Assembly (NCBI GenBank): GCA_016935555.1
Contig: JAFGQR010000163.1
Span: 1 to 64,000, forward strand
Length of the DNA stretch: 64,000 nucleotides
Direction: 5' to 3'
DNA from: Verrucomicrobiota bacterium
Lineage (GTDB): Bacteria > Verrucomicrobiota > Verrucomicrobiia > Limisphaerales > JAFGQR01
Position 1 is the first letter of the stretch, and the number at the start of each line of letters is the position of its first letter. The translations under genes were made by a program, and so were the position numbers. A model generated the notes under the pieces. It was given only the letters and a program-made list of their open reading frames with translations. It was not told the DNA's origin and did no database searches. Below are positions 8,283 to 17,300 of the stretch, piece by piece.

Positions 8283-10499
8283 TCAAGGACGGCGGGCGCG
8301 GAAGAACAGAGTGTTGGTGGCGCTCTCGAGCGGGATCTCCAGAGGGCTGGTCACGACGCCCTCCACGTCCTCAAACGCGCCGTCCACAGCAGGCGCGGCC
8401 TGCAGAACGCCGGTGAATGCGATCTGCAGGTTGGTGGCGGTGGCGGTGATGGCGACAGTGGGCGGCTGGGAGAAGTACTTGGTGCGCAGATGGGTTTGGA
8501 CTTCGGCGCGCTGGACGGCGTCGAGGACACCGCTGTACACCAGCACCTCGGCCATCTCGCCGTCGAAGGCGTCGGAGGCGACGGTCGGACTGCGGCCGAT
8601 CCAGGTCAGCAACGGCTCCCCATACCCGGTGGGGGTGGCGGCGCTGTTGGTGGCGGACACCACCGTGTTCGACGCGGGGGTCTCGACGCGGCTGTAACTT
8701 TCCCCAAGGTCGCCGTTGACGTAGCCTTCGCAGATCATCCAGTGGCCCGGCTGGATGGGGAACGCCACCGCCTCGATGGCGGATCCGGCGGGCCGCCGCC
8801 CATTGGACACAAAGGCCGGCTGGTATCCGGTGCTGGCGTTGCCCCCGAACATGAACGAGCCCCACGCGGCCGCGCTGAACGTGGAGCTGTGCCGGAGGAG
8901 GTTGGGATTGAACCCGGCCACGTTGGTGGGTTTGGCGACGATGAACCAGGTGAGGTTGCTGCCGTGGAACCCGGTGGAGGTCGGGCCGGCGATGGTGAGC
9001 GCCTGCTGGGACGGACGGTGGAAGTTGAGGGTTGCGAACCCGTTCAGGTTGCTCTCGATCAGCGTGGGCCGGCGATTCGTCGCGGTGCTGTAACTCAGCG
9101 CGTGGTTCTCGTTGCCCGATTGGTCCGGCCATGTCACCCCGTCCGCCGGGTCCGCAGCCGTCACCGACCCGTTGAACGCCGCCACCAGCTGCCCCATCGC
9201 CGGAAAACCGGACGGCGCGCTGAACGGCACGCACACGTTTTCAGGCATCGCGTTCGTGGCATCGTCCTGCACAAACGAAACCAGCACCACGTAGTTCGAG
9301 CCGGGCACCGGCGCGGGCGCCAGGGCAAGGTCCACCGTGAACCGGTCCGCCATGGCAAGGTCGACGAGTTCGAACGCGGCGTCCGGAAACGCGTAGTTGA
9401 ACCGGTCCACCGCCGAGGCTGCCAGTACCGGCTCGGAAAAGTGCAGGCGAAGCCGGGAGGCGAACACGGACGCGACGGCGCGGACCACGGCGGGCGGGGT
9501 GGTGTCGGGCAGCACGGTGAGGGTGGCGGGATCGGTATCGGCGGTGCCCACGGTGTTGGACGCGCGGAGCAAGTAACTGCCGGCGTCGAGCACGGTGACG
9601 AAGGGGAGGGTGAAGGCGGCCTGGGTGGCGCCGGGGATCGGCGCGCCGTCCTTGTACCACTGGTGGCTCAGCACCAGGTTCGTAAACGCGCCGGTGAACG
9701 TGACGCGGTCCCCCACGGCGTTCGTGGACGATTGGGGATGCAGCGCCACCCCCGGCAGCGGCGGCGGGTCGTTGATCGTGAACGTCACGCTGTTCCAATA
9801 ACCGTCGCCGCGGCCCCCGCTGGATTCCGTGCCCCACTTCACGCCGTTGTAAGCGCCCGTGCTGCCGGCCCAGGCCGACCACCGGACCGCGCCGTTGAAC
9901 CGGTACTCCGCCCGCCGCGTCGCCGGATCGTACCACACCTCGTGCGTGTTGTAGCCCGCCGCCTCGGCCGCGTCCGTCGTCAGCACCACCGTCCCGCCGC
10001 CCGTGCCCTGGAAATTCACCTCGAGCGCCCCGGAGGGAAGGATGTCGAAGAAGGCGATGAACCGGGTGTTCGCGTTGTCGCCGAAGAACAGATAGGCGGC
10101 GCGCGCCCCGGCGTTGTCGGCCACCGGGTCCTGCAGCCGGAACACCGCGGCCAGCTTCCACCCATAGGCCCCCGCGTCGGATTGCTGCGGCGCGCTCAGG
10201 GCATGGCTGTAATAGAGGAAGCGGCCGCTGGCGGTGCTGTTGTCCAGCACGCGCCACGCGTTCAACCCGGTCGCGCCGTCCGGCGACACGCCGCCCCACG
10301 TGAAATCCGCATCCCCGGCAGTCACGTCGTTCAGCGTCCATCCCCCGCCTTCCGGCGTGGCGGGGTCGGGCGCGGCGGCGGGGTTGTCCTGCGTGCCGGC
10401 GTGGTAGGCGCATGCCACCTCACCGGCGTCGGAAAGGCCCAGCCAGGGAAAAGCCAGGGCCGCCAAGGCGGCTGCAATACTGCGGCGCATCGTGTTCAT
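8283..10499 (-). CDS. Secreted LamG/ConA-like protein with Ig-like domains
   Basis: 738 residues from MNTMRRSIAAALAALAFP, a clear signal peptide with cleavage likely near SDA-GEV. The start at 10499 has a good GGAAGG four bases upstream; the open frame runs on to 10634 but would cross the start of the divergent regulator. Domains by eye: an N-terminal ConA/jelly-roll region (about 27-245; VWYDPATRRAEYRFNG); one Ig-like domain (250-330; HQWYKDGAPIPGATQ); a Big/SbsA-type Ig domain (333-428; RLRLHFSEPVL); a LamG-type region (437-665; DQSGNENHALSY); and the short C-terminal module ending TLFFRARRP. No catalytic motif is recognised, so it probably binds carbohydrate or surface ligands outside the cell. 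The N-terminal ConA region is reminiscent of domains found beside sialidases, which would suit the nearby epimerase, but that is inference. Confidence 0.85.
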   Translation of the reverse strand: MNTMRRSIAAALAALAFPWLGLSDAGEVACAYHAGTQDNPAAAPDPATPEGGGWTLNDVTAGDADFTWGGVSPDGATGLNAWRVLDNSTASGRFLYYSHALSAPQQSDAGAYGWKLAAVFRLQDPVADNAGARAAYLFFGDNANTRFIAFFDILPSGALEVNFQGTGGGTVVLTTDAAEAAGYNTHEVWYDPATRRAEYRFNGAVRWSAWAGSTGAYNGVKWGTESSGGRGDGYWNSVTFTINDPPPLPGVALHPQSSTNAVGDRVTFTGAFTNLVLSHQWYKDGAPIPGATQAAFTLPFVTVLDAGSYLLRASNTVGTADTDPATLTVLPDTTPPAVVRAVASVFASRLRLHFSEPVLAASAVDRFNYAFPDAAFELVDLAMADRFTVDLALAPAPVPGSNYVVLVSFVQDDATNAMPENVCVPFSAPSGFPAMGQLVAAFNGSVTAADPADGVTWPDQSGNENHALSYSTATNRRPTLIESNLNGFATLNFHRPSQQALTIAGPTSTGFHGSNLTWFIVAKPTNVAGFNPNLLRHSSTFSAAAWGSFMFGGNASTGYQPAFVSNGRRPAGSAIEAVAFPIQPGHWMICEGYVNGDLGESYSRVETPASNTVVSATNSAATPTGYGEPLLTWIGRSPTVASDAFDGEMAEVLVYSGVLDAVQRAEVQTHLRTKYFSQPPTVAITATATNLQIAFTGVLQAAPAVDGAFEDVEGVVTSPLEIPLESATNTLFFRARRP

Positions 10500-10605
10500 C
10501 GTGCCTTCCACTATCGGTTGCCTCCGGCGGCGACGGCCGGGGCGGTTCGCGGTTTGTGATTGTGGCAAAGATGCCTTGCGTGGCGGCGGGGCAAAAGGCC
10601 AATCT

Positions 10606-10615
10606 ACTGGCCAGT
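10606..10615. promoter_or_regulatory. Palindrome ACTGGCCAGT upstream of the regulator gene, possible operator
   Basis: A perfect 10-bp palindrome sits 12 bases before the regulator start codon and about 105 bases before the divergent secreted-protein operon. It overlaps a looser dyad, CTGG...CCAG (10607-10627). Position between divergent genes and in front of a GntR/LacI-type regulator suggests an autoregulatory operator; no promoter boxes could be assigned with confidence. Confidence 0.35.
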
Positions 10616-10627
10616 TTGGTTGACCAG

Positions 10628-11719
10628 ATGACAACCCCGCATGTCCTTCTGCCGCTGCCGCTCCGGCCGTCGCTCGCCCAGCACGCGGCCCAAATCCTCC
10701 GCGACGGCCTCGTCCGCGGCTGGTGGCAGGAGCGGCTGCCCGGCGAGCGCGACCTCAGCCGCCAGCTCCATGTCAGCCGCCCGACCTTGCGCGCCGCCCT
10801 CGACCTGCTCGCCGCCCAGGGATGGGTGGCCTCCGCCCCGCGCCGGGCGCGGACGATCGTGAAGGGGAAGCGGGCGACGCCTCGCGCGGCCGCGCCGACG
10901 GTCCGCCTGCTGGTGCCGTTCCGGCTGCAGGAGGCGCCGCCGCTCCTGTTTTACTGGATGGACAAGTTGCGCGCGCTGCTGCCGGCGGCCGGCTGCGCGC
11001 TGGAGATCCACAGCGGCACCCGCTATTACGGGCGCGCGCCGGAGCGGGACCTGGCGCGGCTGACGCGACAGCGGCCTGCGGCGGCGTGGGTGCTGACGCG
11101 CGCGACCGAGGCGATGCAGTGGTGGTTTGCGGCGCAGCGCCTGCCGTGTGTGGTGGCGGGCTCGTGTTACCCCGCCGTGCCGCTGCCGTCGGTGGATTTT
11201 GATTACCGCGCGGTCGCGCGGCACGCGGCCCACCGGCTAATGGCCCGCGGTCATCGCCGCCTCGCCCTGCTCATCCAAACCCCCGAGCTCGCCGGCGACC
11301 ACGAGGCGGCACAGGGGTTTCGCGAAGCCTGTGAGGGCCGCAACCCCGCCGGCGTGTCCATCGCGGTCCTCCGCCACGCCGGCACGCTGCCCGATGTGCG
11401 CCGCAAACTCGATGTCCTCCTGGACTCGTCACCCATCCCCACCGGGTTCTTTGTGCTTCGCGCCACCTCCGCCCTCACCGTCGCCAGCGAACTCACCCGC
11501 CGCGGCTTCCGCCTGCCGGCGGACATGGCCCTGATCAGCCGGGACAGCGACCCGTTCCTGGGCTGTTTCTCGCCGGAAATCGCCCGCTACGGCTGCGACC
11601 CGGACCTCTTCGCCCGGCGCCTGGCCTCCATGGTCATCCGCCTCGCCCACGACCGCAAGGCGCCCCGCCGCCACGTGCGCATCATCCCCGAATTCATCAG
11701 GGGCGAAACGCTCGGGTGA
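10628..11719 (+). CDS. GntR-type HTH regulator with LacI/PBP1-like ligand domain
   Basis: 363 residues. A winged-helix GntR domain occupies about 14-78 (SLAQHAAQILRDGL, LPGERDLSRQL, VSRPTLRAALDLL). It is followed by a long sugar-sensing region of the LacI/periplasmic-binding type (about 88-360), with VDFDYRAVARHAAHRLMARGH and a C-terminal EFIRGE that is usual in this fusion type. Such regulators are common in Verrucomicrobiota and control local carbohydrate genes. The start MTTPHVLLPL at 10628 places the HTH at the normal distance from the N-terminus; an upstream in-frame ATG at 10571 is possible but would put the palindrome inside the gene. It is divergent from the secreted-protein operon and followed by a sugar kinase, so it likely controls one or both. 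The ligand is unknown. Confidence 0.9.
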   Translation: MTTPHVLLPLPLRPSLAQHAAQILRDGLVRGWWQERLPGERDLSRQLHVSRPTLRAALDLLAAQGWVASAPRRARTIVKGKRATPRAAAPTVRLLVPFRLQEAPPLLFYWMDKLRALLPAAGCALEIHSGTRYYGRAPERDLARLTRQRPAAAWVLTRATEAMQWWFAAQRLPCVVAGSCYPAVPLPSVDFDYRAVARHAAHRLMARGHRRLALLIQTPELAGDHEAAQGFREACEGRNPAGVSIAVLRHAGTLPDVRRKLDVLLDSSPIPTGFFVLRATSALTVASELTRRGFRLPADMALISRDSDPFLGCFSPEIARYGCDPDLFARRLASMVIRLAHDRKAPRRHVRIIPEFIRGETLG

Positions 11720-11950
11720 GGCCCCGGCCCTCCCCGCTCGGCCACCCACGCCGCCCGCGCCTGCCACGCGACGACTGCGGGAGCCGCCGTCCGGTGTTCC
11801 CGGGCGTTGTCGGGGCGCCACGCGGCGCTGCGGCTCGGCAGACCGGCGGTGCCATGCGCGGGCGCAGTTCGGGTTTGACATCGGTTCCGGCCCGCCCATC
11901 CTGGGTCTGCATCAACGACACGTTCGACAACAACCGCTGAACCCTATCCC

Positions 11951-13033
11951 ATGAACTACGGTTTGAACCTCCGACAGGACGCCGCCCTGGACCTGGTTTC
12001 CCTCGGCGCATTGGTCCACCGACTCGACCCGGGCATCATCCCGTTCCGCAAAGCCACCCAATGCCGCATCCACGTCAGCGGCGGCGAATTCAATGTCGCC
12101 GCCAACCTCGCCGACTGTTTCCGTCTGCGCACCGGCATCGCCACCGCCATGGTCGATTATCCCATCGGCGACCTGATCGCCGAACGGGTTCGGGCGATGG
12201 GTGTGAGGCCCTTCTACAAGACGTTCCAGCACGACGGCGTTCAAGGCCCCACCATGGCCGCCGTCTACAGCGACCGCGGCCACGGGGTGCGCGCGCCTGT
12301 CGTCTTTTACAACCGCAGCAACGAGGCCGCCGCACGCCTCAAACCGGGCGACTTCGATTGGGCGTCCATCTTCGCCGGAGGCGTCCGCTGGTTCCACAGC
12401 GGCGGCATCTTCGCCGCGCTGTCGCCGACGACCTCGGAAGTGATCGTCGAGGGCATGCAGGCGGCCAAGGCGGCGGGCGCGGTGATCTCGTTCGATTTGA
12501 ACTATCGCGCCAAGCTCTGGAACATCTCCGGCGGCCATGACCGCGCCGTGGCGGTTCTGGACCGGATCGTCAAGCACGTCGACGTGCTGGTTGGCAACGA
12601 GGAAGACCTCCAGTTGGGCCTCGGCATCCCCGGACCCGAGGTCGCCGCCAAATCCAAGCTCGACCCCAGCGCCTTCGTCGCCATGATCGCCAATGTCGTC
12701 AAAAAACATCCCCAAATCAAAATCGTCGCCACCACCCTGCGCGAGGTGCTCTCCACCAACCGCCACCGCTGGAGCGCTGTCGCCTGGATCAACGGCACCA
12801 CCCACCAGGCCCCCACCTGCGAACTCGATGTCCTCGACCGCGTCGGCGGCGGCGACGGCTTCGCCTCCGGCTTCTTTTACGGGTTGCTCCAGGGCGAATC
12901 GCCCGAAGACGCCGTCAAGCTCGGCTGGGCGCACGGCGCGCTGCTGACCACGTTCCCCGGAGATACCACCATGGCGGCCGTCGAGCAGGTGCGCGCCTTC
13001 GCCCAGGGCGGGTCGGCCCGCATCCAGCGCTAG
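11951..13033 (+). CDS. kdgK: PfkB-family sugar kinase, probable 2-keto-3-deoxygluconate kinase
   Basis: 360-residue ribokinase-fold kinase. The N-terminal substrate motif GGEFNVAANLA (44-54) and the C-terminal catalytic motif DRVGGGDGFASG, with base D302, are intact. The DRVGGGD form, rather than the usual D-T-x-GAGD, is the one I associate with 2-keto-3-deoxygluconate kinases, so phosphorylation of KDG in uronate breakdown is the best guess; other keto-sugars cannot be excluded. It also has NYRAKLW, typical of this subgroup. The start is the ATG at 11951. The 231 bases between the regulator stop and this gene hold no other gene; a lone TTGACA at 11875 has no convincing -10 partner. The gene ends two bases before a strong hairpin (13035-13074). 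Confidence 0.85.
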   Translation: MNYGLNLRQDAALDLVSLGALVHRLDPGIIPFRKATQCRIHVSGGEFNVAANLADCFRLRTGIATAMVDYPIGDLIAERVRAMGVRPFYKTFQHDGVQGPTMAAVYSDRGHGVRAPVVFYNRSNEAAARLKPGDFDWASIFAGGVRWFHSGGIFAALSPTTSEVIVEGMQAAKAAGAVISFDLNYRAKLWNISGGHDRAVAVLDRIVKHVDVLVGNEEDLQLGLGIPGPEVAAKSKLDPSAFVAMIANVVKKHPQIKIVATTLREVLSTNRHRWSAVAWINGTTHQAPTCELDVLDRVGGGDGFASGFFYGLLQGESPEDAVKLGWAHGALLTTFPGDTTMAAVEQVRAFAQGGSARIQR

Positions 13034-13034
13034 G

Positions 13035-13074
13035 CTGCATTGCTCATCCCGCAGACGCGGGATGGGCAATGCAG
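13035..13074. terminator. Strong bidirectional hairpin between kdgK and ruvB
   Basis: An 18-bp inverted repeat, CTGCATTGC(T)CATCCCGC paired with GCGGGATG(G)GCAATGCAG and a 4-base AGAC loop; the only irregularity is one T/G pair. It lies exactly in the short gap between the kinase stop and the ruvB stop, so it can end transcription from both sides. There is no long T-run. Confidence 0.85.
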
Positions 13075-13075
13075 G

Positions 13076-14095
13076 TTAGAGCAGCGCGCGCTGGCGGGAC
13101 TCGGCCGGTTTGACGCCCAGTTTCTGGTAGCTCAGCTCGGTGGCGACGCGGCCCTGCGAGGTGCGTTTCAGGTAGCCTTCCATGATGAGGTAAGGCTCGT
13201 AGACCTCTTCGAGGGTGTCGGGTTCCTCGCCGACGGCGACGGCCAGCGAGCTGACGCCCACGGGCCCGCCGCCGAACTTGGCGATCACGGCTTCGAGGAT
13301 GCGTTTGTCCATTTCGTCGAGGCCGTTCTCGTCGATCTCCAGCATGGCCAGCGCGCGGTCGGCGAGCGCGGCGGTGATGCGGCCGTCGCCACGCACCTGG
13401 GCGTAGTCGCGCACGCGCCGGAGGAGGTTGTTGGCAATGCGGGGTGTGCCGCGGCTGCGGCGGGCGATTTCGCGGGCGCCGGCCGGTTCCAGTTCGATGG
13501 CGAGGAGGCGTGCGGAGCGGACGACGATGGTTTGGAGGTCGTCGGCGTGGTAGTAGTCGAGGCGTTCGCGGATGGGGAATCGGGTGAGGAGCGGGGCGGT
13601 GAGGAGGCCGCTGCGGGTGGTGGCGCCGATGAGGGTGAAGCGCGGCAGGTTCAGGCGCACGCTGCGGGCATTGGGACCCTGGTCAATGATGATGTCCAGC
13701 TTGAAGTCCTCCATGGCCGGGTAGAGGTACTCCTCGATCGTCTTTTGGAGGCGATGGATTTCGTCGACGAACAGGACGTCGCCAGCCTCGAGGTTGGTGA
13801 GGAGTCCGGCGAGGTCGCCGGCTTTTTCGATGGTGGGTCCGCTGGTGCATTTGAGGCTGGCGCCCATGGCCTTGGCGAGGATGTGGGCGAGGGTGGTTTT
13901 GCCCAGGCCGGGCGGGCCGTTGAGGAGGATGTGGTCGAGCGGCTCGCTGCGTTGGCGTGCCGCGGCGACGGTGATCTCGAGCCGTTCCTTGACTTTGGAT
14001 TGGCCGGTGAAATCGGCAAAGACTGCCGGGCGCAGCGTCATCTCCAGCGCCGCATCCGGCTTGGCCAGCACGTCGGTAATCATCCGTTCCGCCAT
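13076..14095 (-). CDS. ruvB: Holliday junction branch migration helicase RuvB
   Basis: 339 residues, standard for RuvB, the hexameric AAA+ motor that drives branch migration with RuvA. The N-terminal [19 protein letters not shown] is followed by Walker [10 protein letters not shown] (60-68), Walker B DEIH (111-114), the sensor GATTRSGLL, the [11 protein letters not shown] region and the C-terminal winged-helix part with [17 protein letters not shown] and [17 protein letters not shown]. All key motifs are intact. The start [10 protein letters not shown] (14095) is preferred; MITDVL at 14083 is a fair alternative with GGCGGAAC upstream. The longer open frame to 14236 is unlikely to be coding. 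It is a stand-alone gene here: ruvA and ruvC are not adjacent. Confidence 0.97.
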   Translation of the reverse strand: MAERMITDVLAKPDAALEMTLRPAVFADFTGQSKVKERLEITVAAARQRSEPLDHILLNGPPGLGKTTLAHILAKAMGASLKCTSGPTIEKAGDLAGLLTNLEAGDVLFVDEIHRLQKTIEEYLYPAMEDFKLDIIIDQGPNARSVRLNLPRFTLIGATTRSGLLTAPLLTRFPIRERLDYYHADDLQTIVVRSARLLAIELEPAGAREIARRSRGTPRIANNLLRRVRDYAQVRGDGRITAALADRALAMLEIDENGLDEMDKRILEAVIAKFGGGPVGVSSLAVAVGEEPDTLEEVYEPYLIMEGYLKRTSQGRVATELSYQKLGVKPAESRQRALL

Positions 14096-14336
14096 CGGGT
14101 GGAAGCATGGGGTGAGCGCGGCGGGGCGACAAGGCAAAAGCGGCTTGGGCCGCCGGGTCTCAACCTCACGGGTCCCGATGACGATAAAACCTTGGAAAAC
14201 GGATTGGATCGGACGTTGATTTTTTGCCCCAAACATGTACTCTTAGAGGCGATTCTTAGGATCAGGCGCATTGCAACCGTATAGAAGTACTGTCGTTGTC
14301 GTTAAAACACGAACCCCGGAACTGCCCTCCAGGCTT

Positions 14337-17300
14337 ATGCACCCTTGTGCCCTCGTCACGCGGCCCATCCGCCTCATCCTCAAAGGGATTAGGCTGCGTG
14401 GCGTCTCCCCTGCCCTGGGAATCGCCCTTCTGCTCACGCCCCTTGCACTGGTCAGCCCGACCACACGCGCCGCTCAGTCCGGCACCACCCACACGTTCTC
14501 CTATCCGGGCTTCATCTCCATGCCCGATTTTCCCTCCGGCCCGGCCAGTCCCTACCCCGCAGCGATCCAGGTCTCGGGCCTGACCGCTGCCGTGCACAAG
14601 GTCACCGTGACGCTCCGGCAGGTGACCCATCCCTATGCGGACGAGTTGGATGTGCTGTTGGTCGGGCCGCAGGGCCAGGCGGTGGTGTTGATGTCGGACG
14701 GAGGCGACCCCGAGACGGGACTGAGCGATGTGACGCTGACCTTTGACGGCGACTCGACCAACACCTTGCCGTTCACGACTGCCATTTCCTCCGGCACCTA
14801 CCTGCCCAGCAACTACGGCGGCGTCGAAGACAACTTCTTCACCGCGCCCGGCTCGCCGCCCTGGTCGTCCTCACTGGCTGTGTTCCAGGACACCAACCCG
14901 AACGGTCCATGGTCGCTCTACGTCGTGGACGATGCCGCCGAAGACGGGGGCACCATCTACGGAGGCTGGCAGCTGACCCTGGAGACCGTGCAGCCGCTGC
15001 ACGATCTGGGCCTGGCCCACACGGACCATCCGGATCCCGTCGCCGCGGGGGGCATGCTGACCTACACGATCGATGTCACCAACCACGGACCCGCAGCCGC
15101 CTCGGGGGTGGTCGTCACCAGCGCGCTGCCGGCAGGGGCCACCTTCCTTTCGGCCACGGCAAGCTACGGGACTTGGAGCCAGGAGTCGGCAACGGTCGTG
15201 TGGACGCTGGGCGGCCTGGATGTTCACGGCGCCGGCACCGCCACCATCCAGGTGACCCCCCTGGCCTCCGGCAACCTCAGCGCCACCGCCGGCATTGCCG
15301 CGTCCGGGGTCGATCCCAGCCCGGCCGACAACGCGGCGATGGTCACGACGCTCGTGCTGACGGCGCCGGAGATTTTTTCGCAGCCTGAGGATGTGATGGT
15401 GGTGGCGGGGGGCAGCGCTTCGTTCCGTGTGACGGCCGCGGGCGACGCGCTGAGTTACCAGTGGTATTTCAACGGCGCCGCCATTGCGGGAGCAAACGCC
15501 CCCATCTGCACCATCTCCGGGGCCGAGGCCTCCCATGAGGGCGGCTACACGGTTGCCGTCACCAACGCCGTCGGCGCCGTCACCAGCACCGTCGCCACCC
15601 TCACCCTCGCAATCCCGCCGGCAATCACCGCGTCGCCTGCCAGCCGCACCAACTTCGCGGGCACCACCGCGACGTTCGCGGTGGACGCGGCCGGCACGGG
15701 CCCGTTGACTTTCCAGTGGCGCTTCCAAGACACCCGGGACATCCCGGGCGCGACGGCACCCGTGCTGACCCTGACGAACGTCCAGCCCGCGGACGCCGGC
15801 AGTTATTGCGCCGTGGTCACCAACGCCGTCGGCGCCGTCACCAGCGCGCCGGCCACCCTCACGGTCTGGACAGCCGATTTCGGTGACGCCCCGGCGCCCT
15901 ATCCCACCACCCTCGCCGAGCAGGGCGCGCATCACCTGCTTCTGGATGGCCTGCACCTCGGGATGAGCGTCGATGCCGAACCCGACGGCGCACCTTCCGC
16001 CATGGCCGACGGCGACGACACGTCGGCCGCGCCCGACGAGGACGGCGTCCGCTTCAGCCAGGGTTGGCCGCGCGGCCAGAGCGCGGTGATGGAGGTGCTT
16101 GCCTCCGCGCCGGGGGTGCTGAACGCCTGGGCCGACTTCAACGGCAACGGCAGCTGGGCGGACCCGGGCGACCAGATCCTCACCAACGTCGACCTGGCGG
16201 CGGGAACCAACCTGCTGGGCGTTGCGGTGCCGGCCGGGGCGCTTCCGGGACCGTGCCTCACGCGGTTCCGGTTTGGCAGCGGCCGCGACCCGGGCTTCAC
16301 CGGCATGGCGTTGGACGGCGAGGTGGAGGATCACGTTGCGGCCATTGGCAGCCCGGTGGATCTCGCGGTCAGCGCGGCGGCGCAACCGGATCCCGTGGCG
16401 GTCGGCAGCCTGTGGACGCTGACCCTGATCGCCACCAACGGGGGGCCCATGGAAGCGGCCGACGCCACGGTGGTGCATCGGCTTCCGGCAGGTCTGTCGT
16501 TTGTTTCGGCCTCGGCCAGCCAGGGCAGCTGCAGCCACGCCGCAGGGGTGCTCCAGTGCGATCTGGGCGCGCTCGCGCCAAACACCGCTGCGACCGTGCA
16601 GGTCGCCGCCACGGCGGCCCAGGCCGGCTTCTGGACCAACAGCCTCGAGGCGCACTCCGGCGGCCTGGAGCTGGCGCCGTCGGACAATGCCGCCGAGGTG
16701 ACCGTGCGCGTGATGCAGCCGCCGGCGATCACCGCGCCCCCCCTCTCCCAAACCGTGACCCGGGGCGAGCCGGTCCAGCTGGTCGTGGAAGCCGTCGGCG
16801 ACGATCTCAGGATCCAGTGGTTCCGGAACGGGGTGGCGCTGCCCGGAGCGACCGGGGCCGTGCTGGCGTTCGCGTCGGTGCAACTGGCCGACGCCGGCAA
16901 CTACACGGTGCGGATCACCAACGAGGTGGGCGCCGTGCTGAGCGATCCCGCGGCGCTCACGGTGCTGGGGGCGCCCCGGATTCTCGCGCCGCCGCTGTGC
17001 AAGACGGCGTTTCTCGGCTCGAACCACACGTTCACAGTCACCGCCGAAGGCGAACCGCCTCCCGCCTTCCAATGGCTCAAAGACGGGGTGCCGGTTGAGG
17101 GCGCGACCGGCCCGGCGCTGGCGCTGGTGAACCTCCAGCCGTCCGATGCCGGCAATTACCAGGTGGTGCTCACGAACACTCTGGGAAGCGTCACCAGCAT
17201 CGTGGCTCGCCTGGCCGTGCTGACCCCCGACGACCCGGCCTACCCGGAGCCTGTTGGCGGCTGGGCCTATTCCTACGCCGGCGACGCGCTCCACACGAAC

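Noticed and set aside
4167..10559. Plus-strand frame of about 2,130 codons opposite the two secreted-protein genes.
   Set aside because: Same in-phase antisense effect; the minus strand carries recognisable lamin-tail, CotH, Ig and LamG domains, while the plus frame has none.
11875..11880. TTGACA upstream of the sugar kinase.
   Set aside because: No acceptable -10 sequence at 16-18 bases.
14216..14243. TTGATT...TACTCT as a promoter of giant gene 1.
   Set aside because: Four of six matches in each box with a 16-base spacer is close to chance; kept only as a weak possibility.
14271..14336. TTG-initiated extension of giant gene 1.
   Set aside because: The ATG at 14337 gives a better signal peptide; the extra 22 residues have no supporting ribosome-binding site.
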